IMG/VR virus record: IMGVR_UViG_3300025131_000195
Location: 1 to 35,248 of that record
Reading direction: 5' to 3' (one strand)
DNA: 35,248 nucleotides
Origin: a virus
This document shows positions 5,222-13,831 of this stretch, piece after piece. The position numbers and the translations under genes are program-made. How positions within the stretch are numbered: position 1 is the stretch's first letter; each line of letters starts with the position of its first letter. The notes beneath the pieces are model-generated. The model ran no database searches and was not told where the DNA came from. It worked only from the letters and a program-made list of their open reading frames with translations.

Positions 5222-6403
5222 TTATTGCGAGCTATTTTCCACGTTAAAAGCGATCGCATTATATTTTATATCCGCCGTTGGTTCGGGATCGAATGCGACG
5301 AAGCCAGCATTTGTGAGTGTGAGGTCTGAACTCACCCAAAAATCACGCTGGCCGACAATTAGCCAAGTCCCATCATTGTCATAAGCAACATCTTTCATAT
5401 CTTTGTATACACCGTCAGCGGAACTGGTTAAGCGCGTCTCCGTCCAGGTCTCAGCATCATCGGTGCTTACCCAAACATAACCGCTATTTCCACACATTAC
5501 CCACTTGCCGGCCATATCAGTGGCTACTCCAAGCATTGGTCGATTCGCGGCTGGCGCATTTAAGAGACCCCATGTCATCGAACCCTGAGTACCAGATCCC
5601 GTTACGTGATTTTCCTTGGACTGCTGGCCTGCAATAACCCAAACGTTATTACCATAACCTCCGTTTCCTTTATTATTTGCGCCGGAACCACCGGGAGAGT
5701 ACTCCAAGTCCCAATCTCCATTATCTTCAGATCCGGTCCCCTCCACAGAAGAAAATACGGCGCCGGGATTATTCATGGCCATCACAAACATAGACGCAGC
5801 CGGGTTTCGGTTCCAAATAGGGGCTGGCCGGCCACTTCGACCGGTGCCAACGGCGTCAAAGCCCTTCCATTGAACGCACCAAGCACTACTATCTGTAATG
5901 GTCCCAGTCACATAATAGGCATATTCGCTATAGCCAACCGATGTCATCGTCCACGTAGCGAGATCATTGCTGCCGGTAGAACCAAAAGACACCCGATGGC
6001 CCACCCCGTCTAACTCGCGGCCGCCATCAGGCCTAGTGACCACCCAGTTGTCACTTCCAGATGGCACCCAAGCTGGATTGGCATCTTGTACTGCTATATA
6101 CATTGGGTTTGCAGCATTATCACGTATGAGGATCCACACTTCTTTGCCAGATGAATCATATCCCCATGCAATGTCATCATAACCGCCAGAGCCCAGATCA
6201 AGGAGGGTCCAGTTGTCGGCAACCGTAAGATCATCTGCGGTGCAGTACATTATGTGGGCGCTCTCACCCACTGCGATCGCAACGCGAGATCTCCCTGCGG
6301 CGGCAACCGTGGAGTTATCTATCTTTTCAATATTTCCCTTGGCCGTGTTATCGAGCTTGGCTATACCGGAAAGAGCAGTGTTATCAATTTTATTTACGGC
6401 CAT
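5222..6403 (-). CDS. Tail-fibre or virion-surface protein with BNR-like repeats, 393 aa
   Basis: The N-terminus has three short repeats built on KIDNT/KLDNT (residues 5-30), a pattern common at the base of phage fibre proteins. The rest is Gly/Ser/Asp/Trp-rich with repeated strand motifs such as GYVWVSTDDAETWTE and DNDGTWLIVGQRDFWVSSD, which resemble the Asp-box turns of sialidase/BNR beta-propellers. This suggests a propeller-type receptor-binding protein. It follows the 204-residue fibre-like gene directly, with GGAG nine bases before the ATG. Receptor and assembly position are unknown. Confidence 0.75.
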   Translation of the reverse strand: MAVNKIDNTALSGIAKLDNTAKGNIEKIDNSTVAAAGRSRVAIAVGESAHIMYCTADDLTVADNWTLLDLGSGGYDDIAWGYDSSGKEVWILIRDNAANPMYIAVQDANPAWVPSGSDNWVVTRPDGGRELDGVGHRVSFGSTGSNDLATWTMTSVGYSEYAYYVTGTITDSSAWCVQWKGFDAVGTGRSGRPAPIWNRNPAASMFVMAMNNPGAVFSSVEGTGSEDNGDWDLEYSPGGSGANNKGNGGYGNNVWVIAGQQSKENHVTGSGTQGSMTWGLLNAPAANRPMLGVATDMAGKWVMCGNSGYVWVSTDDAETWTETRLTSSADGVYKDMKDVAYDNDGTWLIVGQRDFWVSSDLTLTNAGFVAFDPEPTADIKYNAIAFNVENSSQ

Positions 6404-7018
6404 TTAAGACAGCTCCAATGTGTTCATGCTTGGGTTAAAGTAAATCACATTGGCTGTGGTAGTGCAATAGCCCACAATTCTAATTATATCGCCGCTCGAA
6501 TCAGGAGGAGTCATCGTAACTTTGCCGGCGTTGGCGTCATCAACGTATACGGGCATCCCTTCGTTAAATGTACCGGTAAAGTTTGAATGCATATCAAAGA
6601 ACCCGCGAATCAACATTCCATGTGTGTCGACCGTTGTGCCAAGTGCGATCGCCAATAAGGTGCCGCATGTGCCAATCGCATTGGCTTGGGCTAATTCCCA
6701 CTGACCCTCAGCATCCAAATAATATAACTTGCCTGCGGTCGTTGAGCCGCCACTAGGTCCAGCGCCAAATAGGACTACTTCGCCGCCGCCAGTGTCATCG
6801 CTATAGCCCGTAGGGTTGTGATGGACATCCAGTGTAGCTACCGGGGCAACGGTGCCAATACCTACAGCCGAAGCTGATACGTTCAGAAGTGACGTGCCCC
6901 CTGGCACCATTGAAATAGCATCTTCCTCAAAATTTATGTAGGTGGCATTACCCGTCTTGTCATCTTCATAATATATATCACCGCGTGCAACGCTCCCTGT
7001 CGTCCATTTATAACCCAT
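6404..7018 (-). CDS. Tail-fibre-like structural protein, 204 aa
   Basis: The start is the ATG at 7018, nine bases after GGAGG; an in-frame TTG at 7027 abuts the ribosome site and is rejected. The central AVGIGTVAPVATLDVH matches the GIGT..P...LDV motif recurrent in phage fibre and baseplate surface proteins. Later segments (GGGEVVLFGAGPSGGSTTAG, GMLIRGFFDM, GMPVYVDDANAGKVTMTPP, VGYCTTTANVIYFNPS) are beta-rich and look like a C-terminal trimerisation or decoration domain. It is probably co-translated with the 393-residue fibre gene, which begins immediately after its stop. Confidence 0.75.
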   Translation of the reverse strand: MGYKWTTGSVARGDIYYEDDKTGNATYINFEEDAISMVPGGTSLLNVSASAVGIGTVAPVATLDVHHNPTGYSDDTGGGEVVLFGAGPSGGSTTAGKLYYLDAEGQWELAQANAIGTCGTLLAIALGTTVDTHGMLIRGFFDMHSNFTGTFNEGMPVYVDDANAGKVTMTPPDSSGDIIRIVGYCTTTANVIYFNPSMNTLELS

Positions 7019-7023
7019 ATTAT

Positions 7024-7365
7024 TCAACCTCCATCATAAATAGTCTGCTCTCCATCTTCAAACGTAATAATTGTATGATTTGTAGGATGAGATTTAACGT
7101 GGATTTTGATGAAGTCATCAAAGGCATCAAAAAATGCGATCGATCCGCGCGGAGCGGGCGTGAGCCAATGAATAACGGTGTGCCCTGTGGCAAATGTGGC
7201 GCCCTCAATTACGACACCCTCTCCAGATATCCCAGTCTCGTCATGCTGTCGGCATACCGTGAATGTTCTGATTCCTTCCGGTGCTCGGTTACTAGGCTTT
7301 TTTGGCTTCAGGTCATCTGGCTCGACGGATCCCTCCATCGCCAGGAACACCGTATTGTCGCCCAT
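7024..7365 (-). CDS. Conserved-looking hypothetical protein, 113 aa
   Basis: The core RTFTVCRQHDETGISGEG, GVVIEGATFATGHTVIHWLT and a later IKIHVKSHP segment form a beta-rich pattern. I have seen it in small proteins from phages and actinobacteria, where the function is not known. GGAG precedes the ATG by seven bases, and the start overlaps the previous stop by one base. A basic, Pro-rich linker (LKPKKPSNRAPEG) precedes the core. A tail-associated or accessory role is possible from position alone. Confidence 0.65.
   Translation of the reverse strand: MGDNTVFLAMEGSVEPDDLKPKKPSNRAPEGIRTFTVCRQHDETGISGEGVVIEGATFATGHTVIHWLTPAPRGSIAFFDAFDDFIKIHVKSHPTNHTIITFEDGEQTIYDGG
7036..7044 (-). promoter_or_regulatory. 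ACTATTTAT motif, candidate late-promoter element
   Basis: The minus-strand nonamer lies within the last codons of the 113-residue gene, 17 bases before the ATG of the 204-residue fibre gene, the same distance as at the 1189-residue gene. The sequence also encodes residues TIYD of the 113-residue protein, so it may be coincidental. Confidence 0.25.
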
Positions 7366-7610
7366 CAGGCTTCTCCTTGGGGCTCACTTTCCAATAAGAT
7401 ATTTAAGCACAGTTCGTTAATGGCTTCATGTGCAGCTTCATCTGCTTCGATCTCGTCCATACAAATCTCCTCTTCCTCGGGACATATCTTCATTGTAAGA
7501 TAGTTTTGGAGTTTTTTTAAACTCATTTTCACATCGCAAATTTTAGAATCCATTGATTCAATTTGTTCAACAAGTTCAAGATAGGAGGCTTTATCGTTGG
7601 AGCGTGACAT
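7365..7610 (-). CDS. Acidic coiled-coil protein, 81 aa
   Basis: The N-terminal half (YLELVEQIESMDSKICDVKM followed by SLKKLQNYL) shows heptad spacing. The second half is very acidic (PEEEEICMDEIEADEAAHEA) and ends in a hydrophobic helix. It could be a small chaperone-like or scaffolding helper, but no family is recognised. No strong ribosome site is visible. It follows the trypsin-like gene closely and overlaps the 113-residue gene by one base. Confidence 0.6.
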   Translation of the reverse strand: MSRSNDKASYLELVEQIESMDSKICDVKMSLKKLQNYLTMKICPEEEEICMDEIEADEAAHEAINELCLNILLESEPQGEA

Positions 7611-7613
7611 ATA

Positions 7614-8408
7614 CTAATTAGCTTCTATCGGCGCTATCTCCAATATAGAATCCCAATTTACGTTAAATGCGGGGACCAAAATGACAAAATCCTCAATAAT
7701 TTGGGCGCCTAGGCCAGTAAAGCCCACATCTACCGCCATTACGTGGCCGATTAGCTGGCCATCCTCCGTGAAGACGCCAGAGCCAGACGATCCTGGCCAT
7801 GCATAAGAGTGAAGATAAATATAGTGAGATTTAGAGTGGCCTACTATCTTTCCATCAAAAGTTAACGGACCCATGCTATTCGGAAAACCAGTATAGAAGA
7901 TCTTTTTGTGTATCGAGAGAGCTTCGATCCATTCCTCTTCTTCTGGAATATCTTTCTTTACGTCAACCGGTGCACGATCCTCGATTTCGACCACCTCAAT
8001 AATGGCATAGTCCTCTCGCTCGTTAACTTCGATGAATTGAACACAATCATGACTTGTATCGGCCACCATTATTATTGTGTGCTCGCAACTTCCAACAATA
8101 CCATGCTGTGTGGTAAGTATAAAGTATCTGTCATAGACAGTGACGTAAGTACCGCTAGATAAGGCAGTCCCTCCTGATTCCTCTTGATGCGACAGTATCT
8201 GCACAGAACTGCGTCGGGAAAGATCGATCGCCCTTCTTTCATTAGACGGCAACGATCGCGATATATTATCCAGTTCATAGGCTTCTGGAGGGGGGACCAC
8301 AACAGTCTCCATCTCATTGATTACAGAGAGAGTAACGACAAAGGCAATCGGGGCCACACACAGCACACCAACAAGTATTTGTTTGAATACTTTTAACGCC
8401 CTCTTCAT
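7614..8408 (-). CDS. Membrane-anchored trypsin-like serine protease, 264 aa
   Basis: Trypsin-fold proteases use a His-Asp-Ser triad. The likely residues are H102 (ILTTQHGIVG), D133 (REDYAIIEV) and S208 (WPGSSGSGVF), in the expected order and spacing. Residues 10-30 form one membrane segment after a short basic N-terminus, so the catalytic domain would sit outside the cytoplasmic membrane or in the virion. The S1 region differs from the GDSGG of digestive enzymes. A phage might use it to process virion or envelope proteins; this is inference. No clear ribosome site precedes the ATG. Confidence 0.8.
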   Translation of the reverse strand: MKRALKVFKQILVGVLCVAPIAFVVTLSVINEMETVVVPPPEAYELDNISRSLPSNERRAIDLSRRSSVQILSHQEESGGTALSSGTYVTVYDRYFILTTQHGIVGSCEHTIIMVADTSHDCVQFIEVNEREDYAIIEVVEIEDRAPVDVKKDIPEEEEWIEALSIHKKIFYTGFPNSMGPLTFDGKIVGHSKSHYIYLHSYAWPGSSGSGVFTEDGQLIGHVMAVDVGFTGLGAQIIEDFVILVPAFNVNWDSILEIAPIEAN

Positions 8409-8424
8409 ATAAGTACGTAGGTTG

Positions 8425-11400
8425 CTAAACTTGTTTTTGATAACTTAAAAAGATCGGCAGCTCTTCTAAGCCCGATTTTTTAGCAAACCACACTAAATCT
8501 TCGTTTCCTGTGATCTTGATTCTGCCGTTTTGACCAACCGCCACATATACCGGTGCCGTTGCGCCTGACTTAATAAACTCTTTATACCGTCCTTCAAAAT
8601 CAGCCATATCTCCGCGATAATACCGGTCCATAAATGGAAACAATTCCTCTACCGGCAGCATCACGTGATAACGCATATCGGTGCTGTCCATCGGAACATC
8701 ATATACTTTAACGCTCCCCTCCATCCAGTCTTCTAGAACGCCCTGCAATTGAGGGCGCGGAGTGGGCATTGCAGGAGTATCGGGGCGCCCGACACTACCT
8801 AGTGCCGCGCCCATGCCGCCGAATCCGCCGGCACCAAAGTTACCTATACTACCCTCATCAATGTTTTGAATTGTTTCTCTCACTGTCCTAATAGTTCCTC
8901 GCGTATTGGTACGATGAATCGATGAGGCGCGCAGAACAGTGATCCCTTTGATGCGGCCCAAAGCCGGGATAAGTATACGATCGCGATACTTAACGCGGCT
9001 CGCACTTCCCAATAATTCGAATTTAATTTCTAATGTTGCTAGCGTTGCTGAGCCAGATCCCTTTACAGTGTCTCCAAGCGTTCTAACGGTTGTAACACCG
9101 TCAATACCGCGAATTTCAGTCTGCGTCTCTTGCATTTCGCCGCCTAGGTCCTTGCTAATTGACACATCTATTCGCATGCGATAAATTCGTAGATCATAGG
9201 TCTTGTCATCTTCCGCCAACAGACCCTCTATTCTTGCGATCTGATCTTCGATGCTCTCGTTGACTGGCGTCTCTTTGCTAGCCAACCCAACACCACGACG
9301 AACGCGCTCTTTCTGGACATATTCGTCCCAGTTGCGCGGCTTGCCTGTGTCTGGATCGATTGCGCCAGCCATACTGTGGCCACGGAAAGTGCGCGCTAGC
9401 ATCGGCGTTATGTATATAGCATCTGCCACAAACCGCTCAAGCAAATCCATCTGCTCCCAGTTGTCTCGTAGCCACATCGAGATAAGCATAAAACGCTCGG
9501 ACATATCGTCGCCGGCATCCGCTTGGGCTCCGTATACACTATCCATCTTCTGGAAAAAGTCAGTCACAGTATTGCTTCTTCCTAGGATATGCTTGCGTGC
9601 ATGCACCACGTTGCCCATCTCGCTCATTGGGACGAGGAGGATGTCTCGCGCAGCCTCGCGCACAATGTCTGGGTTGTCGTTGATGTGATGGAGCATCGCC
9701 AGCACGCTATCGATCTCTTCCACATTGTCATCAAAGTCAACGCGCACAAGGAATGTAAAGTCAAACGAAAGGGTTGGAACGCGCTCAAGCTCTCTTACGT
9801 CGTGTCTTATCGTGGGATAAATAATCAACTCAATGTCTTTGGCGAGTTCCATCACGGGTTTTGGCTCATACTGAGGCCCAAAGTCAAACTCCTCTTGGCC
9901 AGTCGCAGCCATTTTTGCTCGCTGCGCGGATCCGTAAGCATCACTAAGGCGGTGCGCCATCTGTGAGTTTAACGATGGGGCGCGGAGTTCGCCTCCCCCT
10001 CTAGTGTTGAGGTTGGGGAACATTCTTTGTATGAGAGAGCGCTCGGATTCTCGCTCGCCCGCAGTCAAGTAGATCATCGTCTCGGTGGGAACGGCTAAAC
10101 CTGTGGGGAGGCGGTAATGACCTTCGCCATCTCTGTCAGCGAGGAATGTGAATTGGGCGCCGGTGTCATCAGCCATGACCTTCCAATGTTTAAGCTCGTT
10201 GATCTTTTCGAGCTTCTCCAGATCTTTAACGTAGGCATTCTCGCGAATGTAGCCTTCAATCTGAAGATGTGCTGTAACAGACTTTACACGCTCGGCATAC
10301 TTCTCTTCAAACTCGTCTCGGATCTCATTAGCGAAATAGCTGTAGTCATGAACGGCGCTCGCGCCGTCAACAGTTTCGCTTCTTCGGAGTGTTGCGATTA
10401 AGTGCGCTGTCTCGGGATACTCTGCGTTGGGAAAGTCCTCGGGGGGCTCCCAATCGTCGGGTATGACACCCTGCATCATCTTCACCTCGATCTCGACGCC
10501 GTTATTGTCTTCGCCAGGAAGCAGATTAGAAACGTCATCAAGCCCTATGTCAGCAACGAAGTCGTTTTGTTCGCTGTAGGTTGTGGGGATCATCTGGAAA
10601 CTAGTGATGATGTTTCCGTCAGCATCCAGGGGCACAATGCCGGTCTTCTGGACCGCGAAATGTGGCCAACCAAGATCGATCTCTAACTTACACTCGGCGC
10701 CCATATCTACATAAATTTCGTTACCATCGTCATAGCTATCCATCCACTCCCACCACACTTGGCAATAATCCATTCCGCTGTATTCATAGTCTATGCCGTT
10801 AAGGTCGCCGGCAATCTCCTCCATTCGGTTCTCGCGACTGCCTTGGAAATTGGCGTTGGTGCGAGACTCTAGAAAATGGTTCATCTCCTCAAAATCTTCA
10901 GGACTGTCAGAATACTCGCCTTGTTCTGTCACCTCCGTCACACCCATGTTGTCTATGAACCATTCGATGTGTGACCACGTTGCTTCAGGTGGTGCGCTGT
11001 TTCCTCTGCCTTTCATTTGGGAGATAGTCTCGCCATCAAACTCAATCGTCACGTATGACTTAGACTTACCGCGCTTGCCTTCGGGCTTGCGGAGAGAGTA
11101 AAGAGTTCCTCCGCTTTGGGCGGCGCCGCAGTGTCCCATTCGCGTGCCTTCCAGGTCGCAATTGCTTGTCTCTAGATCATACCAATACGAACCATCGTCA
11201 AAAGTGTGGTATACCTGATCGGGGCTTTCTTGCTCTGCGATCTCCTCTTCGGCTTTGTTGTCTGCGCCGATCATTGTACTATGCTCGCGAAGGATCCTGA
11301 TGTTATCGGGGTGCATGTTTAAGAACGTGAACACATCATTAAAGCGGCTCTGGAACTGCTTCCACGCTTGCTCGATGGCACTGTCTAACACCTCTTGAAC

Positions 11401-11994
11401 GAACTCTACTGTCTTGCTGTTAAGCCCTAACTTGCTTAATCCCTTCACTGCCTTCTCAAAAGCTTTTCTCCATTTGCCGAGGGCATCATCTTTAATCGTT
11501 CGGTTGATACTCTGGAGTATAAACCTAGTGCGTTTGGCTTTCTCGGTTGTCCAGTTCTCGCCTTCTCTCAGTATGTTCTCAAACTGAACTTCGGGGGCGC
11601 CCTCCGTGAGATTGTGGCGGTCCATGGCAGCAAGGAACTCCTCGGGTGATCCACCAAAGGGATCCTCTTCGGCCGAACCGAAATCGACTTCGGGTTCAGG
11701 AGGATCTAAATCCTCCTGCTTCGCAAACTCTGTCCAATAGTCGAGAGCAGACAGCAGCGGCTCCATCGTATTAAACCGAAACTCTTGTATTCTGTTGCTT
11801 GGGCGCACGAATTGGTGAAGATGAGTTTTCTTCCACATATGCCCTAGCCATGTCTTTGCGCTTTCAGGCGCTTCGTGTAGCGAAGACTCGATAGCATCGG
11901 CTACATATTCGGAGAGCCCTATGTCGCGAAGACCCTCGTCTAATCTAATGTTCTCGTTTATATAACCGAACCAGTTACGTGTAGCAAAATCCAT
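8425..11994 (-). CDS. Very large multidomain phage protein with PcfJ-like GHCG segment, 1189 aa
   Basis: The largest gene of the window encodes a soluble, acidic protein. The N-terminus (GLRDIGLSEYVADAIES) is helical. At 286-343 it has MGHCG, LYSLR, VTIEFD and QMKGRGNS, spaced as in the PcfJ-like domain (HC-G, iysLR, vTIe, Q-kGk-N). A long middle region is unassigned. A Gly/Pro-rich linker (GAGGFGGMGAALG) leads to a C-terminal ~90 residues (APVYVAVGQNGRIKI, then LEELPIFLSY) that resemble a ParB-N-like fold. It lies between virion genes, so a structural or injected protein is plausible. Both domain assignments rest on motif resemblance only. The start is 17 bases after an ACTATTTAT motif. Confidence 0.75.
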   Translation of the reverse strand: MDFATRNWFGYINENIRLDEGLRDIGLSEYVADAIESSLHEAPESAKTWLGHMWKKTHLHQFVRPSNRIQEFRFNTMEPLLSALDYWTEFAKQEDLDPPEPEVDFGSAEEDPFGGSPEEFLAAMDRHNLTEGAPEVQFENILREGENWTTEKAKRTRFILQSINRTIKDDALGKWRKAFEKAVKGLSKLGLNSKTVEFVQEVLDSAIEQAWKQFQSRFNDVFTFLNMHPDNIRILREHSTMIGADNKAEEEIAEQESPDQVYHTFDDGSYWYDLETSNCDLEGTRMGHCGAAQSGGTLYSLRKPEGKRGKSKSYVTIEFDGETISQMKGRGNSAPPEATWSHIEWFIDNMGVTEVTEQGEYSDSPEDFEEMNHFLESRTNANFQGSRENRMEEIAGDLNGIDYEYSGMDYCQVWWEWMDSYDDGNEIYVDMGAECKLEIDLGWPHFAVQKTGIVPLDADGNIITSFQMIPTTYSEQNDFVADIGLDDVSNLLPGEDNNGVEIEVKMMQGVIPDDWEPPEDFPNAEYPETAHLIATLRRSETVDGASAVHDYSYFANEIRDEFEEKYAERVKSVTAHLQIEGYIRENAYVKDLEKLEKINELKHWKVMADDTGAQFTFLADRDGEGHYRLPTGLAVPTETMIYLTAGERESERSLIQRMFPNLNTRGGGELRAPSLNSQMAHRLSDAYGSAQRAKMAATGQEEFDFGPQYEPKPVMELAKDIELIIYPTIRHDVRELERVPTLSFDFTFLVRVDFDDNVEEIDSVLAMLHHINDNPDIVREAARDILLVPMSEMGNVVHARKHILGRSNTVTDFFQKMDSVYGAQADAGDDMSERFMLISMWLRDNWEQMDLLERFVADAIYITPMLARTFRGHSMAGAIDPDTGKPRNWDEYVQKERVRRGVGLASKETPVNESIEDQIARIEGLLAEDDKTYDLRIYRMRIDVSISKDLGGEMQETQTEIRGIDGVTTVRTLGDTVKGSGSATLATLEIKFELLGSASRVKYRDRILIPALGRIKGITVLRASSIHRTNTRGTIRTVRETIQNIDEGSIGNFGAGGFGGMGAALGSVGRPDTPAMPTPRPQLQGVLEDWMEGSVKVYDVPMDSTDMRYHVMLPVEELFPFMDRYYRGDMADFEGRYKEFIKSGATAPVYVAVGQNGRIKITGNEDLVWFAKKSGLEELPIFLSYQKQV

Positions 11995-12011
11995 AAATAT
12001 ACCTCAATATT

Positions 12012-12020
12012 ATAAATAGT
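12012..12020 (-). promoter_or_regulatory. ACTATTTAT motif, candidate late-promoter element
   Basis: The minus strand reads ACTATTTAT and continues AATATTGAGG, 17 bases before the ATG of the 1189-residue gene. The same nonamer occurs on the same strand at 7036-7044 (17 bases before the 204-residue fibre gene) and 19579-19587 (before the acidic 302-residue gene). It overlaps a TATAAT-like sequence here but has no TTGACA partner. Confidence 0.35.
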
Positions 12021-12023
12021 TTG

Positions 12024-12380
12024 CTATCTCCAAAACAGTTGGACGGCCACTATAAGCATGGATAAAAACACGCAAATCATCGTTTTAGTCGTAAACATGC
12101 TTTCGTTGAGAAAATACCACGTCAAAATAGGAAAGGTCAAATATGACATGCTAAAGATTAAAAAGCGGGGGCCCCAAACCTGCCCCATCTCTTCGTAGGC
12201 AAACCTCACACCATACAGGAAACACAAACCGGTAGGAAGTCCATATAGTACAACCGCGAAGATCGGATGTTGTTTCCACCATTCCCATACAAATTGGCTA
12301 TTGATCTGAAACCACGCCATCGTTTGACCCAGCGCAAACAAGGATAGGGCTAGCCAAAGTTTACTAGAAATTTGTAACAA
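12024..12380 (-). CDS. Small four-helix membrane protein, 118 aa, TTG start
   Basis: Four hydrophobic segments (about residues 6-22, 38-58, 70-90 and 97-115) alternate with short loops, giving an integral membrane protein of the size of EmrE/DMT-type half transporters. Family membership is only suggested by appearance (FPILTWYFLNESMF). The start is TTG at 12380 with GAGG six bases upstream, inside the 3' end of the methyltransferase-like gene, so the two overlap by 17 bases and are probably co-translated. The function could be transport, lysis timing or superinfection exclusion; none is shown. Confidence 0.65.
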   Translation of the reverse strand: MLQISSKLWLALSLFALGQTMAWFQINSQFVWEWWKQHPIFAVVLYGLPTGLCFLYGVRFAYEEMGQVWGPRFLIFSMSYLTFPILTWYFLNESMFTTKTMICVFLSMLIVAVQLFWR

Positions 12381-13131
12381 TTGTTTCCTCGCAGCTCTCT
12401 TTATCTTGTGTTGGTCTTCCGTACTTGTCGATCATTGTAATGTTAAATTTTTCGTATAGCTTATACACAGCGTTGTGGTGATTATATATCACAACCCATT
12501 TGCGATCGAGGTTCTTTAATTTGCTGTGCAATTGCCGGTGATTGACTCTAGTTTGTTCAAATCCCATATTTTTTCCCTGCTCCAATAAGTTATAGCTAAA
12601 GTTGCCCATCGGGAGCAATAGATAATCAGCTTCGTTATATTTCTCTACAGACTCAACAACCGTTGCGTTTGTTGTATAATTCAAATGAAAGTTTGCCGGC
12701 CGGAAGCTCTTTAAATAAGATAGTGAAACAGGATTGAGCTTGTCTCTATTAAAATCTCCGGAAGACAACAGGCCAGTTTCTGAACACCTATTTAGCGTGA
12801 AGAACATGGCCGATCTAACATACGGGTCTTTATATTGTGGCCAGTTTTCTTGCAAAATTTGAAAAGATTTTTCGTTTTGAAGCTTTTGAAACTGTTCCGA
12901 AACAACTATCTGATATAAGGTTTCGCAATCATTCGTTGCACAGGTCCAGAATTCATAGATCACATACCTATTTGTATGTGCATTAACAAACCGATCGTCT
13001 TCCGCAAGATTGAACTCAAGCTCGCCCGAAAAAAATACAAAGGAATTTATAACCGATCCCTTTGGAAGTATGCTTTTCAGATAAGACAAACACCCAGCAT
13101 GATCGTGAACATGTTTGATCGGAGATCTCAT
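12364..13131 (-). CDS. Dam/D12-methyltransferase-like protein lacking the DPPY motif, 255 aa
   Basis: Residues 104-128 (YVRSAMFFTLNRCSETGLLS) match the conserved central segment of D12-class N6-adenine DNA methyltransferases. The C-terminal HNAVYKLYEKFNITMIDKYG matches their closing region. The catalytic DPPY motif should lie near 168-178 but reads ADYLLLPMGNF. The SAM-binding glycine-rich motif I is also degenerate (INSFVFFSGELEF). The fold is probably kept while methylation is lost. It overlaps the membrane protein gene by 17 bases, suggesting a joint function. It could be a DNA-binding or immunity-evasion derivative. Confidence 0.7.
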   Translation of the reverse strand: MRSPIKHVHDHAGCLSYLKSILPKGSVINSFVFFSGELEFNLAEDDRFVNAHTNRYVIYEFWTCATNDCETLYQIVVSEQFQKLQNEKSFQILQENWPQYKDPYVRSAMFFTLNRCSETGLLSSGDFNRDKLNPVSLSYLKSFRPANFHLNYTTNATVVESVEKYNEADYLLLPMGNFSYNLLEQGKNMGFEQTRVNHRQLHSKLKNLDRKWVVIYNHHNAVYKLYEKFNITMIDKYGRPTQDKESCEETIVTNF

Positions 13132-13134
13132 TTT

Positions 13135-13539
13135 TTAGCCGGCGTCTGATTCCATTGACTCTTTGAACTTCTCAAGCTTTTCCTTCAGCGCGAACATATC
13201 TTCTGTCGAATGGTTCGACACAGGTACTCCAGCGGCCAAGGCACCCTCTGGTGACCAACCGGGGCTCTCCTCACTCTTCGGTGGTCTCGATTTATAATTT
13301 ACATAGCCGCTTATTATGTTTGCCACATCGCTAAGCACTAAATCCACTTTGGCCATTCTTCGGCGCACATTATCTATTGACTCGCAATTCTTGAAAATTA
13401 GAACATCCTCTTGATCTATTTCATTGCATTCTTTAATCAGCTCTTGCACTTCGTGGAGCCCTTTTAATATTAGTCTCTGTACTTCAAAGTTAAGCTCATC
13501 AAGCTCAACCGAGTAAGAAATGTTTACTCTCTCTGACAT
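13135..13539 (-). CDS. Hypothetical helical phage protein, 134 aa
   Basis: It opens MSERVNISYSVELDELNFEV, followed by long helices (LILKGLHEVQELIKECNEID; RRRMAKVDLVLSDVANIISG) and a disordered Pro/Ser segment before a final helix (FALKEKLEKFKESMESDAG). The opening resembles hypothetical proteins of marine T4-like phages, from memory. GAGG precedes the ATG by five bases. It lies one base after the 96-residue gene and three bases before the methyltransferase-like gene, among virion genes. Confidence 0.7.
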   Translation of the reverse strand: MSERVNISYSVELDELNFEVQRLILKGLHEVQELIKECNEIDQEDVLIFKNCESIDNVRRRMAKVDLVLSDVANIISGYVNYKSRPPKSEESPGWSPEGALAAGVPVSNHSTEDMFALKEKLEKFKESMESDAG

Positions 13540-13540
13540 T

Positions 13541-13831
13541 TTATCCTCTTAGTAGTTGTTTGCCTTTATTTAGAGTGCTCTCTATTGTTTCTGGTGAACC
13601 AACGACAACAATCTCTGTGCCCGACTGGCCTCGGTTAATTGTCAGTTTAGAAAACTGATGAGCGTTATCAAGACCAGTCGCGACCTTTCCTCTTTCATTC
13701 AATTCCTTCATTCTTTTTTCTTCGCGAATCATAATAACGTGCTCAGGATTCACAAATATTTCTCGTAACGAGTAGTGCTTGTTAGTTGTTACAGCGCCAT
13801 TGTTACACACTTCTGTAAGTTTAACGAGCAT
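13541..13831 (-). CDS. Small beta-rich protein, 96 aa, possibly FlbD-like
   Basis: The sequence MLVKLTEVCNNGAVTTNKHY leads to SLREIFVNPEHVIMIREEKR. A central helical spacer and a GTEIVVVGSPETIESTLNKG ending follow. The KLTEV...NPEHVI...TIEE-like order is reminiscent of FlbD-type small proteins seen in flagellar operons and phages; this is only a resemblance. I prefer the ATG at 13831, five bases after AGG, over a GTG six bases upstream. It overlaps the preceding gene by 11 bases. Confidence 0.65.
   Translation of the reverse strand: MLVKLTEVCNNGAVTTNKHYSLREIFVNPEHVIMIREEKRMKELNERGKVATGLDNAHQFSKLTINRGQSGTEIVVVGSPETIESTLNKGKQLLRG

Noticed and set aside
12008-12024. TATAAATA reading on the plus strand as a T4-type late promoter
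   Set aside because: It would point rightward, where no plus-strand gene exists. Only the minus-strand motif is kept as a hypothesis.
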